The position numbers and the translations under genes are program-made. A stretch of 64,000 nucleotides of DNA from Kosakonia quasisacchari (lineage in GTDB: Bacteria; Pseudomonadota; Gammaproteobacteria; Enterobacterales; Enterobacteriaceae), in assembly GCF_004331415.1 (NCBI RefSeq), contig NZ_SJOP01000018.1:1-64000 (forward strand). Reading direction: 5' to 3'. This document shows, in pieces, positions 41,530 through 51,471 of this stretch. Below the pieces are notes generated by a model that searched no databases, was not told the origin of the DNA, and saw only the letters and a list, made by a program, of their open reading frames with translations. Numbering within the stretch: position 1 is the first letter of the stretch; each line of letters opens with the position of its first letter.

Positions 41530-43848
41530 TTAGTGACAATCGCCCGCCGGGCTGTCGCAGCAGCTGGCGGCGGTTTTGCGCGTGGCCAGCAGATTGACAT
41601 CCACCCGACTTCTGGCGCGGCGAAGCGCGCTAATCACCACCACGTTAAACAGAAGAACCGCCAGAATGCAGGTCAGACTATAGACCTGATGATCGCTGAA
41701 GGTCGCTGTTTGGTAAAAGAGCGTGGCGAGTGAGTAGGCGATATTCAGCCCCCACAGTACCGAGAAACCCATCCAGCCACGGCTGGATTCACGGGCGATA
41801 GCACCCATCGCGGTGATGCACGGTACGTAAAGCAGTACAAAAATCAGGTAGCTGTACGCGGCTGCCGCGCTGCCAAATTTTTCGCTCATCACGCCCATGG
41901 TGCCGGTCGCCATTTCACCATCGCCTTTGCTGGCTTCGATTGGGTTCGCCAGCACGCTCAGGCTGAACGTTTCTTTTACGCTTTTCGCCGTGTCTTCCAG
42001 GGCGGCAATCAGTTCATCCGTCAGGCTAAATTCTGCTGGGTTAAAGGCTTCATGCTCAATATTTTCCGCGGTGTAAAGCGAGTTCAGCGTACCGACGACC
42101 ACCTCTTTCGCCATTGCGCCAGTGACAAGACCCACTGTGGCTTGCCAGTGATCGCCATGCACACCAATCGGCTCCAGCAGCGGAGTAAATACGCGACTGA
42201 CAGAAGCCAGCGCGGATTCATCAATTTTGTGTACGGTGCGGCCATCCAGCGAAAAACTGTTCATCGCACTGAGGAAAATGCTGACGATGATAATCACTTT
42301 ACCCGCGCGGATGACAAAGCCTTTCAGGCGCTGCCAGGTTTGCAGCAACAGGCTTTTCAGATGCGGAACGTGGTACACCGGCAGTTCCATCACAAACGGC
42401 GATGCTTCACCGCGCAGCAGCGTATGTTTCAGTACCAGGCCGGTAAGGATCGCCATCACGATACCGATCACATACAGCGAGAAGACGGTGAGCGCTCCCT
42501 GCTGGCCGAAAAAGGCAGCAGCGAAAACAGCGAAAATGGCCAGACGCGCGCCGCAGGACATAAAGGGCGCCATCATAATGGTTATCAAACGTTCGCGCGG
42601 CGCGTCTAATGTACGCGCGCCCATCACTGACGGCACGTTGCAGCCGAAACCGACAATCAGCGGTACGAAAGATTTGCCCGGCAGCCCCAGCGATTGCATC
42701 AGACGATCCATTACAAACGCGGCGCGTGCCATGTAACCGGAATCTTCAAGGAAGGACATAAACAGGTACATCATGCCGAGCTGCGGCACCAGCGGCAGCA
42801 CGGTGTTTACACCGCCGCCAATGCCTTGTGCCAGGAATACGGTCAGCCATTCCGGGAAGTGCAGGGTATAACCCAGCCACTGAATACCATGAATAAATAT
42901 GGCTACCGAGCCCGCATCGAAAATGGGCTGGAATGCGCCGCCGATGTTGATGGCAAACAGAAACATCAGGTACATGACGAACAAAAAGATCGGCAAACCC
43001 AAAAAGCGGTTAATGATGATGCGGTCAACTGCGGCGGTGAACTGGCTTGGCTCGGCAGTCAGCGTGTTGCTGACGGTATCGCAAATCGCCGCAATCGACT
43101 GGTAACGTGCATCTGCAATATGCAGAGCGGGGTCGTCCATTTCCGTTCCCAGGCGCGCGAGTGAGGCATCCAGTTGCTGTTCGCTTACGCCAGAGTTGGC
43201 GCGGCTGTAGATATCGCCTTCCAGCATTTGCAGGCCCATCCAGCGACGCTGCTGCAACGGCACATCGTCGGTCATTTGCTGCGCCAGCGCGTCTGCTTCG
43301 CGGGAGAGGGGTTGGGCGTAATGCACCAGCTCAACGTTGTCGTTGTGTTGATGACGGTCGACAGCCATTTTCAACGCTTCAATCCCGCGACCGCGAGTGG
43401 AAACCAGCGGGATCACCGGACAACCCAGGCGCGCGGCAAGGCCATCGATATCAATGCGGACTTTCTGTTTTTCCGCAATATCCAGCATGTTGAGCGCAAT
43501 AATGCACGGTACGCCAAGCTCCAGCAGTTGTAACGTCAGATAGAGGTTGCGCTCAAGATTCGATGCATCGACAACATTAATCACCAGATCGGCATCACCG
43601 CTTAAAATGTAGTGGCAGGCGATCTGCTCATCCAGCGAGGTTTGCGCGGAAATGGTGGTGAGCGAATAGGTTCCAGGAAGATCGACCAGCGTAACGTGGT
43701 TGTCGGTGGTGTTGAATTGGCCCTCTTTGCGCTCAACGGTTACGCCGGACCAGTTTCCCACACGCTGACGCGCGCCGGTTAGCTGATTAAATAACGTTGT
43801 CTTGCCAGAATTAGGGTTACCAATTAAGCCAATGGTCAATTTTTTCAT
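41530..43848 (-). CDS. feoB: Ferrous iron permease FeoB
   Basis: FeoB is the inner-membrane Fe(II) transporter with an N-terminal G-protein domain. It has 772 residues. G1 GNPNSGKTTLFN, G3 DLPGTY and G4 NMLD are visible in the first 130 residues. Two Gate motifs (FVPLIVGFGCNVPSVMGART and the later YVPCITAMGAIARES) hold conserved cysteines of the transport path. The C-terminus carries a cysteine pair (ASCCDSPAGDCH). It is the middle gene of feoABC. Confidence 0.97.
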   Translation of the reverse strand: MKKLTIGLIGNPNSGKTTLFNQLTGARQRVGNWSGVTVERKEGQFNTTDNHVTLVDLPGTYSLTTISAQTSLDEQIACHYILSGDADLVINVVDASNLERNLYLTLQLLELGVPCIIALNMLDIAEKQKVRIDIDGLAARLGCPVIPLVSTRGRGIEALKMAVDRHQHNDNVELVHYAQPLSREADALAQQMTDDVPLQQRRWMGLQMLEGDIYSRANSGVSEQQLDASLARLGTEMDDPALHIADARYQSIAAICDTVSNTLTAEPSQFTAAVDRIIINRFLGLPIFLFVMYLMFLFAINIGGAFQPIFDAGSVAIFIHGIQWLGYTLHFPEWLTVFLAQGIGGGVNTVLPLVPQLGMMYLFMSFLEDSGYMARAAFVMDRLMQSLGLPGKSFVPLIVGFGCNVPSVMGARTLDAPRERLITIMMAPFMSCGARLAIFAVFAAAFFGQQGALTVFSLYVIGIVMAILTGLVLKHTLLRGEASPFVMELPVYHVPHLKSLLLQTWQRLKGFVIRAGKVIIIVSIFLSAMNSFSLDGRTVHKIDESALASVSRVFTPLLEPIGVHGDHWQATVGLVTGAMAKEVVVGTLNSLYTAENIEHEAFNPAEFSLTDELIAALEDTAKSVKETFSLSVLANPIEASKGDGEMATGTMGVMSEKFGSAAAAYSYLIFVLLYVPCITAMGAIARESSRGWMGFSVLWGLNIAYSLATLFYQTATFSDHQVYSLTCILAVLLFNVVVISALRRARSRVDVNLLATRKTAASCCDSPAGDCH

Positions 43849-43880
43849 TTTTACTTACCGCTCTTATAACGACTGGCTGA

Positions 43881-44108
43881 TTAACGAGAAACCGCTTCCA
43901 GTTCGAGGAATGCGAGATCTTTCTTCCGTAACACTAAATTAACGCGGCGGGTTTCAATATGAATAGGATCGCCCAGCGGCGCGACGCGTACCACATTAAA
44001 AGAGGAGCCGGGCAACATCCCTAATGACAGGAGTTTCTGCCGCCAGGCCGGGCTTATTTCTTGAGAGAAACCGGTGATTTTCCACGCACTGTCTGGAGAG
44101 AATTGCAT
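43881..44108 (-). CDS. feoA: Ferrous iron transport protein FeoA
   Basis: This 75-residue SH3-like cytoplasmic protein is needed for FeoB activity. It contains LLSLGMLPGSSFNVVRVAPLGDPI, the family hallmark. It is first in feoABC, 32 bases before feoB. A Fur box and a possible FNR site lie upstream, which fits iron and oxygen control. Confidence 0.95.
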   Translation of the reverse strand: MQFSPDSAWKITGFSQEISPAWRQKLLSLGMLPGSSFNVVRVAPLGDPIHIETRRVNLVLRKKDLAFLELEAVSR

Positions 44109-44601
44109 AGAGCCTACTTATTTTCGCTGCGAGCCAAGAGTTATCACGCGCCGTCTGGCGCACTGTTCATCATCGAAGGAGTGGAGAAACAATCTACTGA
44201 CCCAATGATAATGAGAATAGTTTTTATCATCAATCATAAAAATGCGTTTGCCGGGGGCAGAATTGATAATTTGATTCTCTTTTGACGTAGCTCAAAATTT
44301 TGTTGGGTTGTCTATTCTCTGCGTAAAACGAAAAAATATGACCGCCAGGTTAAAAAGATAATCTTTATTTTATAAAGTTAATGATTGTTGAATATTTGTA
44401 ATATGCGTCGTGCAAAGAAAATAATGCAAAGACCAAAAGTAAAAATAAAATTTAGGTATGATTGGTTAATAATTTTGAATATTAAATGATAGGCGAAATA
44501 ACGAGTTAATTGCATTTCGCTCATCATTTGGCAGGATTAATTTGGACTTTTTCGAACGTAAATGAAGAAAATGCCCCTCCCGGTGAAGGGAGGGGGAAAG
44601 A
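44109..44601 (-). promoter_or_regulatory. feo control region with Fur box, possible FNR site and AT-rich stretch
   Basis: GATAATGAGAATAGTTTTT (44207–44225) is a good Fur-box match. TTGACGTAGCTCAA (44282–44295) resembles an FNR site (TTGAT-N4-ATCAA, two mismatches). From about 44300 to 44560 the DNA is strikingly AT-rich, with no gene I can support; H-NS binding or a curved upstream element is possible. The end overlaps the yhgF terminator. Confidence 0.65.
44574..44595 (-). terminator. yhgF terminator hairpin
   Basis: CCCCTCCC (44574–44581) and GGGAGGGG (44588–44595) form an eight-base stem; on the minus strand GGGGCATTTT follows. It ends yhgF and is related in wording to the CCTCTCCC hairpins. 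Confidence 0.65.
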
Positions 44602-46941
44602 TTAACGTTTTTTACCCATTGCTGCGGCGAGTGCATCCATCATTGCACTGTTGCCGCTCGGCTGGCTGTCGCGGCCACGTGGCGCTTTTGCCGGGCGCGC
44701 CGCATTACGATTTCCGTTATCGCGGTTACTGCTGTTGCCGTTGCCACGACGGGTGTTGGTGTCGCCTGGCTGCTCGTCCAGACGCATGGTCAACGCGATT
44801 CGCTTGCGCGGTAAATCCACTTCCAGCACTTTGACCTTCACGATATCGCCCGCTTTCACCACGGTATGCGGATCTTCGACGAACTTATCCGCCAGCGATG
44901 AGATATGCACCAGACCATCCTGATGCACACCGATATCAACGAAAGCGCCAAAGTTAGTCACGTTGGTTACCGCGCCTTCGAGCACCATGCCCGGCAGCAG
45001 GTCATTCATCGTTTCCACGCCTTCGGCAAAGGTCGCTGTTTTAAACTCCGGACGCGGGTCGCGCCCCGGTTTTTCCAGCTCTTTGATGATGTCGGTAACC
45101 GTCGGTACACCGAACTGCGCATCGGTAAAATCACTGGCTTTCAGTTTGCGCAGCTCCGTGCTGTTGCCCATCAAATCGCGCAATGACTGCTCGGTTGCCG
45201 CCAGAATACGTTCAACCACCGGGTAGGTTTCCGGGTGAACCGTAGAAGCGTCCAGCGGGTTGTCGCCATGGTTAATACGCAGGAAGCCCGCGCACTGCTC
45301 AAAGGCTTTTGGCCCCAGGCGGCTAACTTTCAGCAACTGCTGGCGGTTCAGGAACTGACCGTTTTCATCGCGCCAGGAGACAATATTCTGCGCCATCATG
45401 CGGGTTAAACCGGCAACACGCGTCAGCAGCGGCACAGAGGCGGTATTCAGATCAACGCCGACGGCGTTTACACAATCCTCGACGACGGCATCCAGTTTGC
45501 GCGCCAGTTGCGTCTGGCTGACATCGTGCTGGTACTGGCCGACTCCGATAGATTTCGGATCGATTTTCACCAGCTCCGCCAGCGGATCCTGCAAACGACG
45601 GGCGATTGAGACCGCGCCGCGCAGTGAAACATCCAAATCCGGGAATTCGAGCGCCGCCAGTTCAGAGGCGGAATAAACCGATGCGCCCGCTTCGCTGACA
45701 ATCACTTTCTGCGCGGTCACTTTCGGGAACTGTTTCTGCACATCGAGGTAGAAACGTTCTGTTTCGCGCGAGGCGGTGCCGTTACCAATCGCCACCAGCT
45801 CAACATTATGTTTTTCGCACAGTGCCGCAACGGCCACCGCTGCTTTTGCCGCTTGCCCGGTATGCGGATAGATGGTGTCGGTGGCGACCACTTTGCCGGT
45901 GGCGTCCACTACCGCGACTTTCACCCCGGTACGCAGACCCGGATCGAGACCCATCGTGGCGCGCAGCCCGGCAGGGGCGGCCATCAGCAGATCGTGCAGG
46001 TTGCGGGCGAAAACATTGATGGCTTCGTCTTCCGCGCGTTCGCGCACCGTGCTCATCAGCTCCGTTTCCAGATGCATCAACACTTTGATACGCCACGTCC
46101 AGCTCACCACGCCTTTACGCCAGCTGTCCGCCGGCGCGTTGTTCAGGCGCAAGCCGAGATGATCGATAATGATTTGCTCGCAGTGGCTCTCTTTTGGCGG
46201 CTCATCAAACTGCGGATCGGCGTTCAGCGCCAGTTGCAGCACGCCTTCGTTACGCCCGCGAAACATCGCCAGCGCGCGGTGTGAAGGGACCGTCGAAATC
46301 GGTTCGTGATGATCGAAATAGTCGCGGAATTTCGCACCTTCGTCCTCTTTCCCGCTGACGACTGTTGCGACCAGGTGCGCATTTTTCCACAAATAATCAC
46401 GCACTTTCGCCAACAGCGCGGCATCTTCCGCAAAGCGTTCCATCAGGATGTAGCGCGCGCCATCCAGCGCCGCTTTGCTGTCGGCGACGCCTTTATCGGC
46501 ATCGACAAATGTCGCAGCCAGTGTTTCAGGATCTTGCGACGGATCATTCCACAATGAATCTGCCAGTGCTTCCAGCCCGGCTTCGATGGCGATTTGCCCG
46601 CGCGTGCGGCGCTTAGGTTTATACGGCAGGTAGAGGTCTTCAAGCTCGGTTTTGCTCAGCGTACCGTTAATGGCTTTTGCCAGCTCATCGCTGAGCTTGC
46701 CCTGTTCGCCAATCGATTTCAGAATCGCCTGGCGGCGTTCTTCCAGTTCGCGCAGATAACCAAGGCGGGTTTCGAGCTGACGCAATTGCGTGTCATCCAG
46801 ACCGCCGGTGACCTCTTTACGATAGCGCGCGATAAACGGCACTGTGTTCCCTTCATCAAGCAGGCGAACGGCGGATTCCACCTGTTCGGTTCGTGCCTGA
46901 AGTTCACCCGCAATAATGCGGCAGAGCGAATCATTCATCAT
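44602..46941 (-). CDS. yhgF: Tex-family S1 RNA-binding protein YhgF
   Basis: This is a transcription accessory protein of the Tex family, 779 residues. It has an N-terminal helical part, a YqgF RNase H-like domain (MGLDPGLRTGVKVAVVDATG), helix-hairpin-helix repeats (GVDLNTASVPLLTRVAGL) and an S1 domain near 650–720 (VLEGAVTNVTNFGAFVDIGV). A basic, Asn/Arg-rich tail follows. Homologues bind RNA and affect tolerance to stress and radiation. It is monocistronic upstream of greB's 3' end. Confidence 0.95.
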   Translation of the reverse strand: MMNDSLCRIIAGELQARTEQVESAVRLLDEGNTVPFIARYRKEVTGGLDDTQLRQLETRLGYLRELEERRQAILKSIGEQGKLSDELAKAINGTLSKTELEDLYLPYKPKRRTRGQIAIEAGLEALADSLWNDPSQDPETLAATFVDADKGVADSKAALDGARYILMERFAEDAALLAKVRDYLWKNAHLVATVVSGKEDEGAKFRDYFDHHEPISTVPSHRALAMFRGRNEGVLQLALNADPQFDEPPKESHCEQIIIDHLGLRLNNAPADSWRKGVVSWTWRIKVLMHLETELMSTVRERAEDEAINVFARNLHDLLMAAPAGLRATMGLDPGLRTGVKVAVVDATGKVVATDTIYPHTGQAAKAAVAVAALCEKHNVELVAIGNGTASRETERFYLDVQKQFPKVTAQKVIVSEAGASVYSASELAALEFPDLDVSLRGAVSIARRLQDPLAELVKIDPKSIGVGQYQHDVSQTQLARKLDAVVEDCVNAVGVDLNTASVPLLTRVAGLTRMMAQNIVSWRDENGQFLNRQQLLKVSRLGPKAFEQCAGFLRINHGDNPLDASTVHPETYPVVERILAATEQSLRDLMGNSTELRKLKASDFTDAQFGVPTVTDIIKELEKPGRDPRPEFKTATFAEGVETMNDLLPGMVLEGAVTNVTNFGAFVDIGVHQDGLVHISSLADKFVEDPHTVVKAGDIVKVKVLEVDLPRKRIALTMRLDEQPGDTNTRRGNGNSSNRDNGNRNAARPAKAPRGRDSQPSGNSAMMDALAAAMGKKR

Positions 46942-47036
46942 GTCATTTCATCTTCTGAACAAAAATCAGGGGATAGTTATACGGACTGACATCGCAAAAT
47001 GCCAGCCGCGCAGGGCTTCTCAGACGGTTCTGGAGG

Positions 47037-47510
47037 TTATTTCACGTATTCAATTTGATTGATATACCAGGTTGCTTCACCGCCGGGCGTTTGCACTACC
47101 GCCACGTCGCCTTCCTCTTTCTTGAGCAGAGCGCGTGCCATGGGTGAGTCGATAGAGATGTAATCTTTGCGACCAAAAATTTCATCATAACCAACGATGC
47201 GAAAACGCAGTGTGTCGCCGTCGTCGTTTTCAATTTCCACCCATGCACCAAAAAAAACTTTGCCTTCCTGCTGAGGGGAGTAATCAACGATTTTAAGATT
47301 TTCCAGGCATTTGGTGAGATAGCGCACACGGCGGTCTATCTCGCGCAGACGCTTTTTGTTGTACTGGTAATCGGCGTTTTCGCTACGATCGCCGAGGCTG
47401 GCCGCCCAGGTGACTTTTTTGGTGACTTCCGGGCGCTCCTGACGCCAGAGAAAATCGAGTTCCTGCTTCAGTTTTTCATAACCTTCGCGGGTAATCAGGG
47501 GCGTTTTCAT
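47037..47510 (-). CDS. greB: Transcript cleavage factor GreB
   Basis: GreB rescues backtracked RNA polymerase by stimulating RNA cleavage. It has 157 residues. An N-terminal coiled coil (about 1–75) carries the acidic tip at DRSENADY, and the C-terminal FKBP-like domain contains FFGAWVEIENDDGDTLRFRIVG. It is divergent from ompR. Confidence 0.96.
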   Translation of the reverse strand: MKTPLITREGYEKLKQELDFLWRQERPEVTKKVTWAASLGDRSENADYQYNKKRLREIDRRVRYLTKCLENLKIVDYSPQQEGKVFFGAWVEIENDDGDTLRFRIVGYDEIFGRKDYISIDSPMARALLKKEEGDVAVVQTPGGEATWYINQIEYVK

Positions 47511-47737
47511 TCTTGGGCCTTATTTCCGGGACATTCTTGCCTGCACACACTTTACAAATGGGATAGTGTAAGGTGCAGATTAATCATGCTTTCTGTGATG
47601 ACATATGCATATAAGCTGCTGTTAAATATGCTTTGTAACAATTTCGACTAGAATGTATACCAGATTTCGCTGGTCGTGAACGCGCACTTTTCTAGAATAC
47701 GGAAACATTATTGTCGGAACCTTTGGGAGTATAAACA

Positions 47738-48457
47738 ATGCAAGAGAATTATAAGATTCTGGTCGTGGATGACGACATGCGCCTGCGCGCATTGCTTGAG
47801 CGTTACCTTACCGAGCAGGGCTTCCAGGTTCGCAGCGTGGCTAACGCTGAGCAGATGGATCGTCTGTTAACCCGTGAATCTTTCCATCTGATGGTGCTGG
47901 ATCTGATGCTGCCAGGCGAAGATGGTCTCTCTATCTGCCGGCGTTTGCGCAGCCAGAGCAACCCGATGCCGATTATTATGGTGACGGCGAAAGGCGAAGA
48001 AGTGGACCGCATTGTGGGTCTGGAAATCGGTGCCGACGATTATATTCCAAAACCGTTTAACCCGCGTGAGCTGCTGGCGCGTATTCGCGCTGTGCTGCGC
48101 CGTCAGGCGAATGAACTGCCGGGTGCGCCGTCGCAGGAAGAAGCGGTCATTGCGTTTGGTAAGTTCAAGCTGAATCTCGGGACGCGCGAAATGTTCCGCG
48201 AAGACGAGCCGATGCCACTGACCAGCGGTGAGTTCGCAGTGCTAAAAGCGCTGGTGAGCCACCCGCGTGAACCGCTGTCGCGCGATAAACTGATGAACCT
48301 GGCGCGCGGCCGTGAATACTCGGCGATGGAGCGTTCTATTGACGTGCAGATCTCACGCTTGCGCCGCATGGTGGAAGAAGATCCGGCGCACCCTCGTTAT
48401 ATTCAGACAGTTTGGGGTCTGGGCTACGTGTTTGTGCCGGACGGCTCTAAAGCATGA
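47738..48457 (+). CDS. ompR: Osmotic response regulator OmpR
   Basis: This response regulator controls porins and many envelope genes. It has 239 residues. The receiver domain has Asp11–Asp12, phosphoacceptor Asp55 (MVLDLMLPG) and Lys105; the C-terminal winged helix ends in VWGLGYVFVPDGSKA. Site GGGAG precedes the start. It is co-transcribed with envZ, which overlaps it by four bases. The 227-base gap to greB should hold the ompB promoters. Confidence 0.98.
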   Translation: MQENYKILVVDDDMRLRALLERYLTEQGFQVRSVANAEQMDRLLTRESFHLMVLDLMLPGEDGLSICRRLRSQSNPMPIIMVTAKGEEVDRIVGLEIGADDYIPKPFNPRELLARIRAVLRRQANELPGAPSQEEAVIAFGKFKLNLGTREMFREDEPMPLTSGEFAVLKALVSHPREPLSRDKLMNLARGREYSAMERSIDVQISRLRRMVEEDPAHPRYIQTVWGLGYVFVPDGSKA

Positions 48458-49806
48458 TGCGAGTGCGTTTCTCGCCGCGAAGTTCTTTTGCCCGCACCCT
48501 GTTACTTATCGTCACCTTGCTGTTTGCCAGCCTGGTGACGACCTACCTGGTGGTGCTCAACTTCGCCATTTTGCCTAGCCTCCAGCAGTTTAATAAGGTT
48601 CTCGCGTACGAAGTGCGTATGTTGATGACCGATAAACTGCAACTGGAGGACGGCACGCAGCTGGTGGTGCCTCCGGCGTTTCGTCGTGAGATTTACCGCG
48701 AGCTGGGCATTTCGCTTTATTCCAACGAGGCCGCGGAAGACGCCGGCCTGCGTTGGGCACAGCATTACGAATTCTTAAGCCAGCAAATGGCGCAGCAGCT
48801 TGGCGGCCCGACCGAAGTGCGCGTTGAGGTGAATAAAAGCTCGCCGGTGGTGTGGCTGAAAACCTGGCTGTCGCCCAATATCTGGGTGCGCGTGCCGCTG
48901 ACCGAAATTCATCAAGGGGATTTCTCCCCGCTGTTCCGCTACACGCTGGCGATTATGCTACTGGCGATAGGCGGTGCCTGGTTGTTTATCCGTATTCAGA
49001 ACCGACCACTTGTTGACCTGGAACACGCCGCACTGAAGGTGGGGAAAGGGCATATTCCGCCGCCGCTGCGTGAATATGGCGCGTCGGAAGTGCGCTCGGT
49101 CACCCGCGCCTTTAACCAGATGGCCGCCGGGGTTAAGCAACTTGCCGACGATCGTACATTATTGATGGCAGGCGTCAGCCACGATCTGCGTACGCCGCTC
49201 ACGCGTATTCGCTTAGCGACGGAGATGATGGCGGCAGAAGATGGTTATCTCGCTGAATCTATTAATAAAGATATTGAAGAGTGCAACGCGATTATCGAGC
49301 AGTTTATCGATTATCTGCGTACCGGGCAGGAGATGCCGATGGAAGTGGCCGAACTGAATGCGGTGCTTGGCGAAGTGATCGCCGCAGAAAGTGGCTACGA
49401 ACGTGAAATCGATACCGGATTGAAAGAGAGCGAGATTTTCGTGCGGATGCACCCGCTTTCCATTAAACGCGCGGTTGCCAATATGGTGGTTAACGCGGCG
49501 CGCTACGGCAATGGCTGGATCAAAGTCAGCAGCGGCACTGAGCACAATCGCGCTTGGTTCCAGGTTGAAGATGACGGTCCTGGTATCAAACCGGAGCAGC
49601 GCGAACATCTGTTCCAGCCGTTTGTCCGTGGTGACAGCGCGCGCAGCACCAGCGGCACTGGCCTCGGGCTGGCGATCGTGCAGCGTATTGTGGATAACCA
49701 TAACGGCATTCTTGAATTGGGCACCAGCGAGCGGGGCGGGCTCTGTATTCGCGCCTGGCTGCCGATCCCGATTGCCCGACTGAGTGGGCAGAACAAAGAA
49801 GCATAA
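48454..49806 (+). CDS. envZ: Osmosensor histidine kinase EnvZ
   Basis: This inner-membrane kinase and phosphatase for OmpR has 450 residues, as in E. coli. Transmembrane segments lie at about 15–35 and 160–180 around a periplasmic domain, and a HAMP region follows. The dimerisation domain holds His243 (GVSHDLRTPLTR), and the ATP-binding lid shows NAARYGN, DDGPGIKPE and GTGLGLAIVQRI. A terminator shared with convergent pckA follows. Confidence 0.98.
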   Translation: MMRVRFSPRSSFARTLLLIVTLLFASLVTTYLVVLNFAILPSLQQFNKVLAYEVRMLMTDKLQLEDGTQLVVPPAFRREIYRELGISLYSNEAAEDAGLRWAQHYEFLSQQMAQQLGGPTEVRVEVNKSSPVVWLKTWLSPNIWVRVPLTEIHQGDFSPLFRYTLAIMLLAIGGAWLFIRIQNRPLVDLEHAALKVGKGHIPPPLREYGASEVRSVTRAFNQMAAGVKQLADDRTLLMAGVSHDLRTPLTRIRLATEMMAAEDGYLAESINKDIEECNAIIEQFIDYLRTGQEMPMEVAELNAVLGEVIAAESGYEREIDTGLKESEIFVRMHPLSIKRAVANMVVNAARYGNGWIKVSSGTEHNRAWFQVEDDGPGIKPEQREHLFQPFVRGDSARSTSGTGLGLAIVQRIVDNHNGILELGTSERGGLCIRAWLPIPIARLSGQNKEA

Positions 49807-49834
49807 AAAAACCCGCCATCTGGCGGGTTTTGTT
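49805..49834. terminator. envZ/pckA bidirectional terminator
   Basis: AAACCCGCCA tc TGGCGGGTTT (49809–49830), with A and T runs on either side, lies between convergent envZ and pckA. Confidence 0.9.
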
Positions 49835-49851
49835 TCTCTTGCGTAGCCAAA

Positions 49852-51471
49852 TTACACTTTTGGCCCGGCGCTGACTAACGCGGCGCCGGCAGCGGTATCG
49901 GTGTACTTCTCGAAGTTTTCAATAAACAAGGCAGCCAGCTGCGCGGCTTTCTCCTGCCACTGCTCCGGGGACGCATAGGTATTGCGCGGGTCGAGAATGC
50001 GCGTATCCACGCCGGGCAGCGAAGTCGGGATTGCCAGGTTGAACATCGGCAGGGTAAAGGTTTCCGCATCGTCCAGCGAGCCATTAAGAATCGCGTCGAT
50101 AATCGCCCGCGTGTCCTTGATAGAGATACGTTTACCGGTGCCGTTCCAGCCGGTATTGACCAGATACGCCTGAGCGCCGGCAGCCTGCATTCTTTTCACC
50201 AGAACCTCCGCGTACTGGGTTGGATGCAGCGATAAAAACGCGGCACCAAAGCAGGCAGAGAATGTCGGTGTCGGTTCGGTGACGCCGCGTTCGGTTCCGG
50301 CAAGTTTAGCGGTAAAACCCGAGAGGAAATGGTACTGCGTCTGGCTGGCAGTCAGGCGCGAAACCGGCGGTAGTACGCCGAAAGCATCCGCCGTCAGGAA
50401 GATAACCTTCGTGGCGTGGCCTGCTTTGGAGACTGGTTTAACAATGTTCTGAATATGGTAAATCGGATACGACACACGGGTGTTTTCCGTTTTCGACGCA
50501 TCATCATAATCAATGCTGCCGTCGTCGCGGACGCTGACATTTTCCAGCAACGCATCGCGACGAATGGCGTGGAAAATATCCGGTTCAGCTTCTTCCGAAA
50601 GCCGAATGGTTTTGGCGTAGCAACCGCCTTCAAAGTTGAAGACGCCATCATCATCCCAGCCGTGTTCATCGTCGCCAATTAAGCGGCGTTTCGGGTCGGT
50701 AGAGAGGGTGGTTTTGCCGGTGCCGGAGAGGCCGAAAAACACGGCTACATCGCCTTTTTCACCGACGTTTGCTGAACAGTGCATCGAGGCGATGCCCTGT
50801 AACGGCAGCAGGTAGTTCATGATCGAGAACATACCTTTCTTCATCTCGCCGCCGTACCAGGTTCCGCCAATCAGCTGGATGCGTTCGGTGAGATTAAAGG
50901 CGACAAAGTTTTCCGAGTTGAGACCTTGCTCTTGCCATTGCGGGTTGGTGCACTTCGCGCCATTCATCACGATAAAGTCCGGCGTAAAGCTTGCCAGTTC
51001 TTCTTCGGTGGGACGAATGAACATGTTCTTCACGAAGTGCGCCTGCCAGGCGACTTCGGTGATAAAACGCACCGAGAGGCGCGTATCCGGGTTTGCGCCG
51101 CAAAATGCGTCAATAATAAACAGACGCTTTCCGGAAAGCTGCCGGGTTACCAGACCTTTTAAATGTTGCCAGATTTCAGGCGAGATCGGCTTGTTGTCGT
51201 TCTTGCCCTTGCCTTTATCGGACCACCACACGGTATCGCGGGTGGTGTCATCACGCACAATATACTTATCTTTCGGCGAACGGCCGGTAAAAATACCGGT
51301 GTCGACGGTGACAGCACCAGAATTCGTCAGCACACCACGCTCATATCCTTCCAGGTCTGGACGGAGCTCCTCCTGATACAGCGTATCGTAATCGGGGTTG
51401 TAGACGACATCCTGAACATCGTTGATACCATAAGCCTTGAGATCCTGCGGGGTTAAGCTCTTAACGCGCAT
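49852..51471 (-). CDS. pckA: Phosphoenolpyruvate carboxykinase (ATP)
   Basis: This enzyme converts oxaloacetate and ATP to phosphoenolpyruvate, the first step of gluconeogenesis. It has 539 residues. The P-loop GLSGTGKTTLS, the metal site DDEHGWDDDGVFNFEGGCY and RVSYPIYHI are conserved. The gene has a strong CRP-like site upstream at about 51590, fitting catabolite control. Confidence 0.97.
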   Translation of the reverse strand: MRVKSLTPQDLKAYGINDVQDVVYNPDYDTLYQEELRPDLEGYERGVLTNSGAVTVDTGIFTGRSPKDKYIVRDDTTRDTVWWSDKGKGKNDNKPISPEIWQHLKGLVTRQLSGKRLFIIDAFCGANPDTRLSVRFITEVAWQAHFVKNMFIRPTEEELASFTPDFIVMNGAKCTNPQWQEQGLNSENFVAFNLTERIQLIGGTWYGGEMKKGMFSIMNYLLPLQGIASMHCSANVGEKGDVAVFFGLSGTGKTTLSTDPKRRLIGDDEHGWDDDGVFNFEGGCYAKTIRLSEEAEPDIFHAIRRDALLENVSVRDDGSIDYDDASKTENTRVSYPIYHIQNIVKPVSKAGHATKVIFLTADAFGVLPPVSRLTASQTQYHFLSGFTAKLAGTERGVTEPTPTFSACFGAAFLSLHPTQYAEVLVKRMQAAGAQAYLVNTGWNGTGKRISIKDTRAIIDAILNGSLDDAETFTLPMFNLAIPTSLPGVDTRILDPRNTYASPEQWQEKAAQLAALFIENFEKYTDTAAGAALVSAGPKV

